From assembly GCA_037968895.1 (NCBI GenBank), contig JBBKWJ010000018.1, forward strand, positions 1 to 28,873: 28,873 nucleotides of DNA, given 5' to 3'. The position numbers and the translations under genes were made by a program. The notes under the pieces were generated by a model. That model saw nothing but the letters and a program-made list of their open reading frames with translations. It was not told where the DNA came from and did not search any database. The DNA comes from JBBKWJ01 sp037968895 (GTDB taxonomy: Bacteria > Actinomycetota > Acidimicrobiia > Acidimicrobiales > SZUA-35). How positions within the stretch are numbered: the stretch's first letter is position 1; every line of letters starts with the position of its first letter. Shown here piece by piece: positions 17,450-24,652 of this stretch.

Positions 17450-18430
17450 ATGACTGCCACTCCCCGAGGACTCACCTGTGCGAGCTACACAGCACTCGGT
17501 CTCGACGTTGCGCTCTCGTCAGCGGCCACCGCAGCAAGCTCCGGATTCGACTCATTCTGGGTTGCCGAAACGACGGGTCCAGAGGCCTTCTCGCTCCTTA
17601 GTGCGGCCGGGGCAAAGGCTCCGTCGCTCAGCCTTGGCACCGGAATCATTCCGATTCAGCTCCGAACCCCACAAACGGTGGCAATGGCGGCAGCCACGCT
17701 CCAGGCGCTTCAGCCAGACCGTGACATTCTCATTGGGCTCGGAGTGAGTTCGCCCGTCATCGTCGAACAGTGGCACGGCGCCTCGTTCTCCGACCGGCCA
17801 TTGGCGCAAACCCGCGAATATGTCGCACTGCTTCGGGCCTGTCTTTCCGGCGAACCGGTCGATTTTGATGGCGAATTCTACAAATGTCGGGGCTTCCGCC
17901 TTGGGGTCCGCCTTGGCGATCACAAGCCAAAGATCGTTTTGGCTGCCCTTAACCCTCGCATGCTGACGCTGGCGGGCGAGATTGCCGACGGCGCACTACT
18001 TAACTACATCCCTGCGAGCCATGTGCCGTGGTCAGTGGCCAAGGTTCGCGAAGGCGGCAATGCCACAATCTACGGCTACGTTCATCTCGGCATGACTGAG
18101 CAATCGGCGACAACCCAAAAGCTGGCCCGCCGCGACCTCTATGGATACGCCACGGCTCCCGGCTACCGGCGCAACTTCGCCAAGGCTGGCTATGAGGCCG
18201 AAATGGCGGCATTCGAACAGGCCAGATCAGATCGAGACCGAGACGCAGCCCTCGCCTCAATCAGCGATCGTATGATCAACGAGATCGATATTGTCGGCGA
18301 TGCGGCAACAGTGAGCGCCGCGTGGCAGTCGTATATCGACGCGGGTATCGAGCATCCGATTTTGATGCCGCTGCCGTGGGGCCCCGACCGGGCCCAGACC
18401 GTTCTCGACACCATCGAGGCAATCGCTTGA
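17450..18430 (+). CDS. LLM class (F420- or flavin-dependent) oxidoreductase
   Basis: Luciferase-like protein of 326 aa. The class motifs are FDSFWVAET (33-41), GTGIIPIQLRTPQTVAM (63-79), IGLGVSSPVIVEQWHG (95-110) and PKIVLAALNPRMLTLAGEIADG further on. GVSSPVIVEQWHG places it with the actinobacterial F420-type LLM proteins rather than alkanal monooxygenases. Its sequence differs enough from the LLM proteins at 10722, 22772 and 23660 to suggest separate substrates. The gene has its own leaderless-type -10 and its TGA overlaps a possible TTG start of mug, so these two may be translationally coupled. Cofactor and substrate are not determinable from sequence. Confidence 0.87.
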   Translation: MTATPRGLTCASYTALGLDVALSSAATAASSGFDSFWVAETTGPEAFSLLSAAGAKAPSLSLGTGIIPIQLRTPQTVAMAAATLQALQPDRDILIGLGVSSPVIVEQWHGASFSDRPLAQTREYVALLRACLSGEPVDFDGEFYKCRGFRLGVRLGDHKPKIVLAALNPRMLTLAGEIADGALLNYIPASHVPWSVAKVREGGNATIYGYVHLGMTEQSATTQKLARRDLYGYATAPGYRRNFAKAGYEAEMAAFEQARSDRDRDAALASISDRMINEIDIVGDAATVSAAWQSYIDAGIEHPILMPLPWGPDRAQTVLDTIEAIA

Positions 18431-19137
18431 CCGACCTAAAGGTTCGTGCCAGCAGCGATGAAGTCGGCCTCCGCCGAGAGTCCGCCATCGACCCAGCGGG
18501 GCTCCCGATGTGGCTCGCTCGTCTCCACCGCGCGTTGCCGACCGGCACTCACGTCAGAATAACGGTCGACGGAGAGCTTCCTTTTCCGATCGCGACCTTC
18601 GCAGAGGGTGCTGGGTTCCGTTCGACTAGCGCCGACTTCGTGCGGGAGTACACCCTGGCTGATCTGGTCGCCCCCGGTTTGCGAGTTCTAGTTTGTGGGC
18701 TCAACCCAAGCCCTACGTCGGCCGAAACTGGCGTCGCGTTCGGCCATGCTGGTAACCGCTTCTGGCCGGCGGCGTTGGCTTCAGGTCTTGTCACCACCGA
18801 CCGAATGCCAGGCGACGCACTGGTTACCGACCAGGTTGGTTTCACCGACCTCGCAAAACGTTGCACCGCCAGGGCGAGCGAACTGACCGACGCCGAGTTC
18901 CGCTCGGGCTTCAGCCGACTCGAGCGACTCGTCGGGTGGGCCCAGCCAAAGGTTGTGCTTGTCGTTGGACTCTCCGGTTGGCGCATCGCAGCGGACCGGA
19001 CGGCCGTCGCTGGTTGGCAGCCCGACCTTCTCGCTGGTTCGGCGGTTTACCTTATGCCAAGCACAAGCGGGCTAAACACCCACGAGACGACCGACTCACT
19101 TGCGGCGCACATGACAGAATCGATCACCGGCCGCTAA
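18427..19137 (+). CDS. mug: Mug-type mismatch-specific uracil/thymine DNA glycosylase with N-terminal extension
   Basis: G:U/G:T mismatch DNA glycosylase of the Mug/TDG branch. Glycosylase motifs are LRVLVCGLNPSPTSAE (85-100) with the conserved Asn93, AGNRFWPAAL (108-117), VGFTDLAKR (137-145), VVGLSGWR (179-186) and MPSTSGLNTHET (210-221). The first 75 residues are not needed for Mug; WLARLHRALPTGTHV and TFAEGAGFRSTSADF look like the last strands of a class I methyltransferase. No methionine precedes in frame until ATG 18508. I chose TTG 18427 because it overlaps the LLM stop (TTGA) and retains the extension, but ATG 18508 is possible. A secreted peptidase gene follows after 53 bp. Confidence 0.82.
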   Translation: MTDLKVRASSDEVGLRRESAIDPAGLPMWLARLHRALPTGTHVRITVDGELPFPIATFAEGAGFRSTSADFVREYTLADLVAPGLRVLVCGLNPSPTSAETGVAFGHAGNRFWPAALASGLVTTDRMPGDALVTDQVGFTDLAKRCTARASELTDAEFRSGFSRLERLVGWAQPKVVLVVGLSGWRIAADRTAVAGWQPDLLAGSAVYLMPSTSGLNTHETTDSLAAHMTESITGR

Positions 19138-19190
19138 ACCTCAAGCTTGGCCAAGGTGGCGACGAAAACGATGGGGGAAGGTGGCACGTC

Positions 19191-19802
19191 GTGTTGACAC
19201 GAATCCGGCTCATATCGCTCTCGTTGGCCCTTACGGCCATTGTCGTCGCTGCCGCGTTCGTTCAGATGAGCGGTCGCCGGTCAGAGACTGCAGAGCCGCC
19301 ACCCCAGCCACTGTCACTGACCACTAGCGCGATGCAACCCGTGTCATATTCCACGCCAGAAGCCAGACACCTCGGACAAGCGACGCTTGAGTTGATCGAC
19401 TACGACTGGGTTGCGCACCTGCCTGGATGGCGCATCGAATTCCTGCCGGGTGAAGGTTCGGCGGCCGGCTATACGTGGAGCAATGAGCAGAGGATCGAGG
19501 TCTTCGTTCGTGAGAACTCGACGGCTGAATCACTGGCCCGTGTGCTCGCCCACGAACTCGGTCACGCCGTCGATGTGTCCTTGAACTCTCCAGAAGAGCG
19601 GCGTCAATGGCTACTGCAGCGAGGGGCGACCGACGCTCCCTGGTGGCCGACATCCGGTGCACCCGATTTTCAAACCGGCGCCGGCGATTTTGCCGAAACC
19701 TTTGCGGCATGGATGGTGTCAGATCTCGAGTTCCGAAGCATTGTCGGTCCCACGCCAACCGTTGACGACATCGCCCTCGTTGCCGCCCTCGCTCTGGGCT
19801 AG
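19191..19802 (+). CDS. Putative secreted or membrane-anchored zinc metallopeptidase
   Basis: Product of 203 aa with an N-terminal signal-anchor (about 6-24, Arg then a Leu/Ala/Val run) and a Pro-rich linker (35-42). The catalytic region has HELGH (121-125), a gluzincin HExxH motif, and GDFAETFAAWM (165-175) whose E169 is a good candidate for the third zinc ligand. This arrangement resembles small ATLF-like or IrrE-like peptidase domains. GTG 19191 is preferred because GGGGGAAGG lies about 9 nt upstream and the signal sequence starts immediately; TTG 19194 is also possible. The longer reading frame upstream runs through mug out of frame and is not coding. Substrate unknown. It is followed by a strong hairpin. 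Confidence 0.72.
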   Translation: MLTRIRLISLSLALTAIVVAAAFVQMSGRRSETAEPPPQPLSLTTSAMQPVSYSTPEARHLGQATLELIDYDWVAHLPGWRIEFLPGEGSAAGYTWSNEQRIEVFVRENSTAESLARVLAHELGHAVDVSLNSPEERRQWLLQRGATDAPWWPTSGAPDFQTGAGDFAETFAAWMVSDLEFRSIVGPTPTVDDIALVAALALG

Positions 19803-19827
19803 ATCGAAAACGAAGGCGTGCACGCGA

Positions 19828-19855
19828 CTGTGGCTGCCTCTCTTGGCAGCCACAG
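19828..19855. terminator. Bidirectional hairpin terminator
   Basis: CTGTGGCTGCC and GGCAGCCACAG form a perfect 11-bp stem around a 6-nt loop, between the convergent peptidase and antitoxin-like genes. There is no U tract on either side, as is common for actinobacterial terminators. Confidence 0.65.
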
Positions 19856-19894
19856 CACGTATCACTTCAAATTCGAAGACGCTAGGTCTGAGAC

Positions 19895-20257
19895 TTAGCC
19901 CTTAGTTGCGTCGTCAGCAGCGTCGGTAGCTGCGTCGGTAGCTGCGTCGGCAGCGCCAGCTGCTGCATCAGATGCGTCGGCTGCTACGTCAGTAACGGCG
20001 TCAGATGCGTCAGCAACAGCGTCTGCTGCGCCGTCGAGTCCGCCATCAGCCTGACCGTCAATCTTGTCGGCCATGTCCTTGACCTTGTCGATCTGGTCGT
20101 GGAACTTGCCTTTCGTTGCTGAATCAGCAGCGTCGGCGGCCTTGTCAATTGCGCCTTCTACAGCTCCTCCAACGGTCTCGCGAGCCTCAGAGGCAACGTC
20201 ACCTGCCTTGTCGGCGGCGCCACTGAAGGCCTTCTTCGCCTTGTCAAAGATTCCCAT
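19895..20257 (-). CDS. MT0933-like antitoxin-family protein with Asp/Ala-rich tail
   Basis: Small acidic protein of 120 aa. MGIFDKAKKAF at the start and ATKGKFHDQIDKVKD (47-61) resemble the MT0933/Rv0909 putative antitoxin family (core: GIFDKAK ... TGGKYSDQIDK). Unlike the usual 50-60 aa members it has an Ala/Asp-rich extension, residues 70-120, of repeated DAAD/DASDA/ATDAA units. The protein is predicted helical or disordered, with no signal peptide. AGAGGAG lies 6 nt before the ATG, so this gene is leadered and well translated. No toxin (Rv0910-type) gene is adjacent; neighbours are the metallopeptidase and a divergent HerA-like ATPase. Family assignment rests on short motifs; it may instead be a stress-type or nucleoid-related helical protein. 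Confidence 0.7.
   Translation of the reverse strand: MGIFDKAKKAFSGAADKAGDVASEARETVGGAVEGAIDKAADAADSATKGKFHDQIDKVKDMADKIDGQADGGLDGAADAVADASDAVTDVAADASDAAAGAADAATDAATDAADDATKG
19920..19955 (+). repeat. 12-bp tandem repeat inside the antitoxin-like gene
   Basis: GCGTCGGTAGCT occurs twice exactly (19920-19931, 19932-19943), followed by a degenerate third copy. It encodes part of the Ala/Asp-rich tail (ATDAATDAAD) and is a possible slippage site. Confidence 0.7.
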
Positions 20258-20341
20258 GTTGTACTCCTCTGTCGGTTAACCCGACCATTGTGCCCGACTT
20301 TGGCTCAATTGTGTGGAACCTTCAACCAACTTGATGTCGAC

Positions 20342-20347
20342 TAGCCT
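20342..20347 (+). promoter_or_regulatory. Leaderless-type -10 element of the HerA-like ATPase gene
   Basis: TAGCCT lies 7 nt upstream of ATG 20355. If functional, it favours that ATG over upstream GTG 20313 and ATG 20334. Confidence 0.4.
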
Positions 20348-20354
20348 TGCTGAA

Positions 20355-22775
20355 ATGGAGCGACAGCCAGGAAAGCTATTTATCGGCGAGACAATCTCGG
20401 CGGATACCGGAGATCGATCGGGCGAGGGAGTACTACTTGATAGTGCCGACTTCACCACCCACGGGGTGATCGTCGGCATGACGGGATCCGGCAAGACGGG
20501 CCTCGGCATCGTGCTCCTTGAAGAGGCATTGCAGTCCGGAATTCCCGTTCTTGCTCTCGATCCCAAGGGCGACTTGTCGAATCTTTGTCTCACGTTTCCC
20601 GATCTCGCGGCGGAAGACTTCGCTCCCTGGATCGACGAAGGCACGGCCAGAGTCGAGCAAACGACTGTGTCCGAGCTCGCAGCCAAGACCGCTGAAATGT
20701 GGAAATCCGGACTCTCAAGCTGGAGCCAAGATGAAACCGACCTGCGCCGCTTAGTCGCAGCCTCCGACCCCGTCGTATATACCCCTGGCTCGACCTCGGG
20801 CATTCCGCTCAACCTCATGGGCAACTTGACAGCGCCAGAGTCAGACGATCCCTCCGTTCGCCAGGACGAGGCCGACAGCACAGTGAGTGGGCTACTTGAG
20901 CTAGTCGGCATCGACAGCGACCCCCTCTCGGGCCGCGAACACATACTCCTCTCCAACCTCATCATGCGAGCCTGGGACGCCGGTACCGCTCTCGATCTTC
21001 CTACGCTCCTCGGCCAACTGATGGATCCGCCAATCCGTAAGCTCGGCGTGCTCGACCTCGAGACCTTCTATCCGGCCAAAGATCGCCAGACCCTGGTGTT
21101 GAAGCTCAACGGCTTACTGGCATCACCGAGCTTCGCCGCATGGGCCGAAGGCGCACCGCTCGACATCCAATCGATGCTCTGGAAGCCAAGTGGCGACCCT
21201 CGAGCCGCAATCGTCTCGCTTGCGCACCTAGACGAGACCGAACGCCACTTTGCCATCACGCTCGTTCTTTCAAAGCTCATTAGTTGGATGCGGACTCAGT
21301 CAGGAACGGGCGAACTGCGGGTTCTTGTCTATATCGACGAGGTCATGGGCCTCGCACCGCCGACGAGCAACCCTCCAACAAAGAAGCCGATCCTCACGCT
21401 TCTGAAGCAGGCTCGAGCCTTCGGCGTTGGCCTCGTACTCTCTACCCAAAACCCGGTCGACCTCGACTACAAGGCAATCAGCAACGCTGGCACATGGCTC
21501 ATTGGTCGGTTGCAGACTGAGCAAGACAAGAACCGCCTCATCGACGGCCTTCGATCGGCCGACGGTGGGGTCGACATTGCCGAGGTCGAGCGCACAATCA
21601 GCGGTCTCGGAAAGCGCCAGTTCATGTTGCGTACAACTCGTTCGTCTGAGCTCCGATTGCTTACGACGCGATGGGCGTTGAACTACTTGGCTGGACCACT
21701 TACTCGCGACCAGCTCGCAACGCTCATGGATCCGAAACGCGCCGCGATCATCGATGCCGGGTCCGAGTCAAGTGCGACAGCACCGGTAGCCACGAGCGCG
21801 GCGTCATCAGCGTCTCCAGCCAGTCCCGAGCTGGCCAGCGACGAGTCGTCGGTGCCGCCAGCCCTTCCCGACGACCTCGTTGTCCGCTATGTGCACGCGA
21901 GCAGCCCATGGCTCGAAGAAGTCGGCGGGACGGCCGGATCGACCCGCCTGATTCCATACATCGCGGCCAGGGTCAACTTGCTGTTCGATGACACGAAAGC
22001 CGATCTCAGACACCAGCAGGAGTGGGAAGCCTTGTTTCCGCTCGACGGCGACCAGGTCGATGCCGACATGGGTATTGCCGTCGACTTCGACGACCGAGAC
22101 TTCGTCGCCGAACCACCAGAAGGCGCAGCGTACGTTTTCCCGACCGCAAAGCTGAACAAGACCGTCCTTCGATCTCTCACAGCCGACATAAAGCGCACAC
22201 TCCGGGCCGACGAAACGCTCACGCTCCAGCACAATGCCCACCTGAAACTGTGGTCACGGCCAGACGAGGCAGCCGACGCCTTCGCTCGCCGCTGCATGGC
22301 GGCCGCCGACGATGCGGCCGATGTCGAGACAAACAAAATCAGGGAGAAGCTCGAGAAGAAGGCGACTTCCGTGCAGGCAGCACTCGCCAAGGCTGAAGAT
22401 CGAGTTGCCGAGCTAGAGAACCAGGCAGAAGGTCGTCGTGGCCAGAACATAGTCGATCTCGGCAGCAGCATCCTCGGAGGAATCCTGGGCGGTCGCAGTC
22501 GGACTAAGGGCATGGCATCAGCAGCGCGCCGAGCAATGTCGGGTAGCCGGCAATCGTCGTCGACCAAAGCCAGACTCGAGACTGCACGAAACAGGGCAGC
22601 CGAAAAGATTGATGCTCTTGATCAACTCGAGTACGACCTGCAAGAGGCCGTGATCGAAATAGACGACGAATGGAACACCAAGGCGGCTGAAATCGAGTCG
22701 GTCGAGATCCCGCTCGAACAGACTGACATCAGCGTCGAAGACACCCTGCTTGTATGGCTACCGGTCGCGCGATGA
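20355..22775 (+). CDS. HerA-like ATP-binding protein (DUF87/DUF853-type helicase/translocase)
   Basis: P-loop ATPase of 806 aa from this start. Walker A is GMTGSGKT (41-48), followed by ALDPKGDLSN (67-76). Walker B is LVYIDEVMGL (about 323-332), with STQNPVDLDYKA (363-374) and GRLQTEQDK in the FtsK/HerA superfamily order. The region at about 465-490 is a Ser/Ala/Pro linker. The C-terminal third contains a Glu/Lys-rich coiled coil (KIREKLEKKATSVQAAL onward), a Gly-rich patch (LGGILGGRSR) and a second coiled coil. The nuclease-partner genes seen with HerA in repair or defence are not adjacent. TAGCCT 7 nt upstream supports ATG 20355. Its TGA overlaps the next ATG (ATGA), so the LLM gene is translationally coupled. 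Role unknown. Confidence 0.82.
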   Translation: MERQPGKLFIGETISADTGDRSGEGVLLDSADFTTHGVIVGMTGSGKTGLGIVLLEEALQSGIPVLALDPKGDLSNLCLTFPDLAAEDFAPWIDEGTARVEQTTVSELAAKTAEMWKSGLSSWSQDETDLRRLVAASDPVVYTPGSTSGIPLNLMGNLTAPESDDPSVRQDEADSTVSGLLELVGIDSDPLSGREHILLSNLIMRAWDAGTALDLPTLLGQLMDPPIRKLGVLDLETFYPAKDRQTLVLKLNGLLASPSFAAWAEGAPLDIQSMLWKPSGDPRAAIVSLAHLDETERHFAITLVLSKLISWMRTQSGTGELRVLVYIDEVMGLAPPTSNPPTKKPILTLLKQARAFGVGLVLSTQNPVDLDYKAISNAGTWLIGRLQTEQDKNRLIDGLRSADGGVDIAEVERTISGLGKRQFMLRTTRSSELRLLTTRWALNYLAGPLTRDQLATLMDPKRAAIIDAGSESSATAPVATSAASSASPASPELASDESSVPPALPDDLVVRYVHASSPWLEEVGGTAGSTRLIPYIAARVNLLFDDTKADLRHQQEWEALFPLDGDQVDADMGIAVDFDDRDFVAEPPEGAAYVFPTAKLNKTVLRSLTADIKRTLRADETLTLQHNAHLKLWSRPDEAADAFARRCMAAADDAADVETNKIREKLEKKATSVQAALAKAEDRVAELENQAEGRRGQNIVDLGSSILGGILGGRSRTKGMASAARRAMSGSRQSSSTKARLETARNRAAEKIDALDQLEYDLQEAVIEIDDEWNTKAAEIESVEIPLEQTDISVEDTLLVWLPVAR

Positions 22776-23656
22776 CTCATCCAATCAAATTCGGCTGGCT
22801 CTCACCGGTCATCGGGAACCGCTGGAGCGACCACCAACCAATCGTGGTGTCTCAGGCCGAGCACATTCTGCCGACCGCAACGCAGTTCTTTGATTCGGTG
22901 TGGATCGCCGACCACTTCTACGGGTTTGATGCCAAGACCGACCCATTTATGGAAGCGTGGACCACGCTAACTTGGCTCGCTGCGAAGTTCGAAAACGTCG
23001 ACTTCTGCCACCACGTGCTTGGTGTTGGATATAGGCCTCCGGCATTAACGGCGAAGATGGCAGCCACCCTTCAAGTCCTCTCCAAGGGTCGCTTCATCCT
23101 TGGCATTGGGGCAGGATGGCGCGAAGACGAGTACGCGGCATACGGCTACGACTTTCCTCGGCCCTCCGTTCGCTTCGCCCAATTAGAAGAAACCATCGAG
23201 ATCTGCCGTTTGATGTGGAGCGATCCGTTGCCGACCTATTCAGGAACGCATTTCAGCATCACGGAGGCCGCCGCGCCCCCACTGCCTGAGACGATGCCGC
23301 CGATTTGCATTGGCGCCTCCGGTGAACAGATCGGACTTCCCCTCGTCGGGCGGCAAGCCGACATGTGGAATTCAAGCATGCGTGGCGGTGACGACACCTG
23401 GCTCCGCAAATGCTCGATCGTGCACCGTTCGGCTGAGGCGGCTGGGCGCAACCCTGGCGATATTGCTATCAGCACCACTGTCGAGCGTCCTTTGCCTGAG
23501 TCCGACGCTGATTCGTCCGAGCTTCTCGAACTGCTCGCGCATTACCGGGACCTAGGCGTCAGCTACTTCGTGATGGACTTTGGCAACCCAGCCTCGATTG
23601 AGCCGATCGTACGGTTCAACGAGCAGGTCATGGTTCCATTGCGGGACCAGTCGTAG
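22772..23656 (+). CDS. LLM class (F420- or flavin-dependent) oxidoreductase
   Basis: Luciferase-like protein of 294 aa. Motifs: FDSVWIADHFYGF (40-52), HHVLGVGYRPPALTAKM, GRFILGIGAGWREDEYAAYGYDFP, LEETIEICRLMW and PPICIGASGEQIGLPLVGRQADMWN. The GIGAGW.EDEY motif marks the widespread TIGR03560-like group, different from the other three LLM proteins here. Start at ATG 22772, overlapping the ATPase stop as ATGA; the earlier in-frame ATG 22754 lies inside the ATPase gene and lacks better support. It ends 3 bp from the convergent fourth LLM gene. Whether it uses F420 or FMN is not decidable from the sequence; the coupling to an ATPase is unusual. Confidence 0.87.
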   Translation: MTHPIKFGWLSPVIGNRWSDHQPIVVSQAEHILPTATQFFDSVWIADHFYGFDAKTDPFMEAWTTLTWLAAKFENVDFCHHVLGVGYRPPALTAKMAATLQVLSKGRFILGIGAGWREDEYAAYGYDFPRPSVRFAQLEETIEICRLMWSDPLPTYSGTHFSITEAAAPPLPETMPPICIGASGEQIGLPLVGRQADMWNSSMRGGDDTWLRKCSIVHRSAEAAGRNPGDIAISTTVERPLPESDADSSELLELLAHYRDLGVSYFVMDFGNPASIEPIVRFNEQVMVPLRDQS

Positions 23657-23659
23657 GCC

Positions 23660-24628
23660 CTACTTTGGGGCGAGGTCTCGCACGGCCTGCACTGGGTCGA
23701 CCCCGGCGAACGGCATGACCGACAGGGCAGGTGTATCGACGCCGTTCGCAACGAACTGAGCGATGTGTTCGCGGCACTTGTCTGGTGAGCCGTGGATAAT
23801 CAACTCGTCGACAACTGAGTCGGGAATGGCTGCGAGGGCCGCTTTGCGGTCGCCGGCGGCCCAGTTGTCCCACATACCTTGAAGCTGTTCGCCACGACCC
23901 AACGAGCGGTGGAACTCGGCATAGACGGGGACATTGAGGTAGGCCGCGATTGCACGCTTCGCTTGCGCTCGAACGGTCTCGGTGTCGGTGCTTGGGCACA
24001 CAAAAAGTCGGGCGACGATCTCTGGAACTCGGTCCCCGCTTGCCTTCTCCACAACGGGACGAACCTTCAGAACATCTTCGGCTGACAGCCAGTTGATGAT
24101 GGCACCATCGCTTTCGCGCCCGGCCATACGGAGCATGCCGTTGCGTAGACCAGCGACAAGGAGCTTCGGCTGGACCTGGGGAACGCTGGAAAGGCGGTAG
24201 CCATTGACGCTAAACGTGTCGTAGTCTTCGGTAACTTTTTCGCCGGTCAGCGCGAGTCGCAGGAATCTCACCATGTCGCGGGTTTTCTTGTATGGCTCCT
24301 CGAACGGAATGCCATTCCATCTCTCGACAATGACATTTGACGACGAGCCGATACCAATGACGACACGACCGGGAGCAGCGTCTGCGAGTGCAGCAATGCT
24401 GCCCGCAAGGGTGCCAGGCCCGCGCGTGTATGCCGGGATGATGGCGACACCAAGGCGGAGCTCCGGAGCCCACGCGGCGGCAAGGGTGAGCGGCGTGAAC
24501 CCATCGAAACCATCAACTTCGGCGGTCCATACGTCGGTATAGCCGAGGTCAACGATCTCTCGGTAGAGATCGCGCTGTTCGCTGAGGGGTTGGCTGCTGA
24601 ACGGGATGGTGATGCCGTAACGGGCCAC
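23660..24628 (-). CDS. LLM class (F420-dependent type) oxidoreductase
   Basis: Luciferase-like protein of 322 aa. Motifs: GYTDVWTAEVDGFDGFTPL (29-47), GVAIIPAYTRGPGTLAGS, VVIGIGSSSNVIVERWNG, KKTRDMVRFLRLAL and PKLLVAGLRNGMLRMAGRESDG. SSSNVIVERWNG aligns with GLGASGPQVIEGWHG and GLGVSSPVIVEQWHG in the other F420-type paralogues. It begins with GTG; a weak GAGAAC is just upstream and no leaderless -10 is evident, so it probably relies on read-through from the unknown gene 24 bp upstream. It converges on the LLM gene at 22772 with a 3-bp gap. Cofactor and substrate are inferred only at class level. Confidence 0.87.
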   Translation of the reverse strand: MARYGITIPFSSQPLSEQRDLYREIVDLGYTDVWTAEVDGFDGFTPLTLAAAWAPELRLGVAIIPAYTRGPGTLAGSIAALADAAPGRVVIGIGSSSNVIVERWNGIPFEEPYKKTRDMVRFLRLALTGEKVTEDYDTFSVNGYRLSSVPQVQPKLLVAGLRNGMLRMAGRESDGAIINWLSAEDVLKVRPVVEKASGDRVPEIVARLFVCPSTDTETVRAQAKRAIAAYLNVPVYAEFHRSLGRGEQLQGMWDNWAAGDRKAALAAIPDSVVDELIIHGSPDKCREHIAQFVANGVDTPALSVMPFAGVDPVQAVRDLAPK

Positions 24629-24652
24629 GGTGTTCTCAGTTCTGTGTGGGGG

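Noticed and set aside
19145..19154. Palindrome CTTGGCCAAG between mug and the peptidase gene
   Set aside because: A 10-bp palindrome is expected fairly often; it is not placed at a promoter or matched elsewhere in the window as far as I could see.
18861..19190. Upstream part of the metallopeptidase reading frame
   Set aside because: It runs through mug in another frame and the signal sequence begins at GTG 19191, so it is not coding.
19920..20040. Repeats considered as a CRISPR or intergenic array
   Set aside because: They are in-frame coding repeats of the Asp/Ala-rich tail with no unique spacers.
20271..20285. Inverted repeat GTCGG-TTAAC-CCGAC between the antitoxin-like and ATPase genes
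   Set aside because: The arms are only 5 bp and it lies next to a Shine-Dalgarno; it may be chance. It deserves a genome scan only if the antitoxin family is studied.
19895..22775. Antitoxin-like gene beside a HerA-like ATPase read as a defence or toxin-antitoxin island
   Set aside because: There is no toxin, nuclease, Sir2, DUF4297 or NurA gene nearby; flanking genes are metabolic, and base composition appears uniform by eye.
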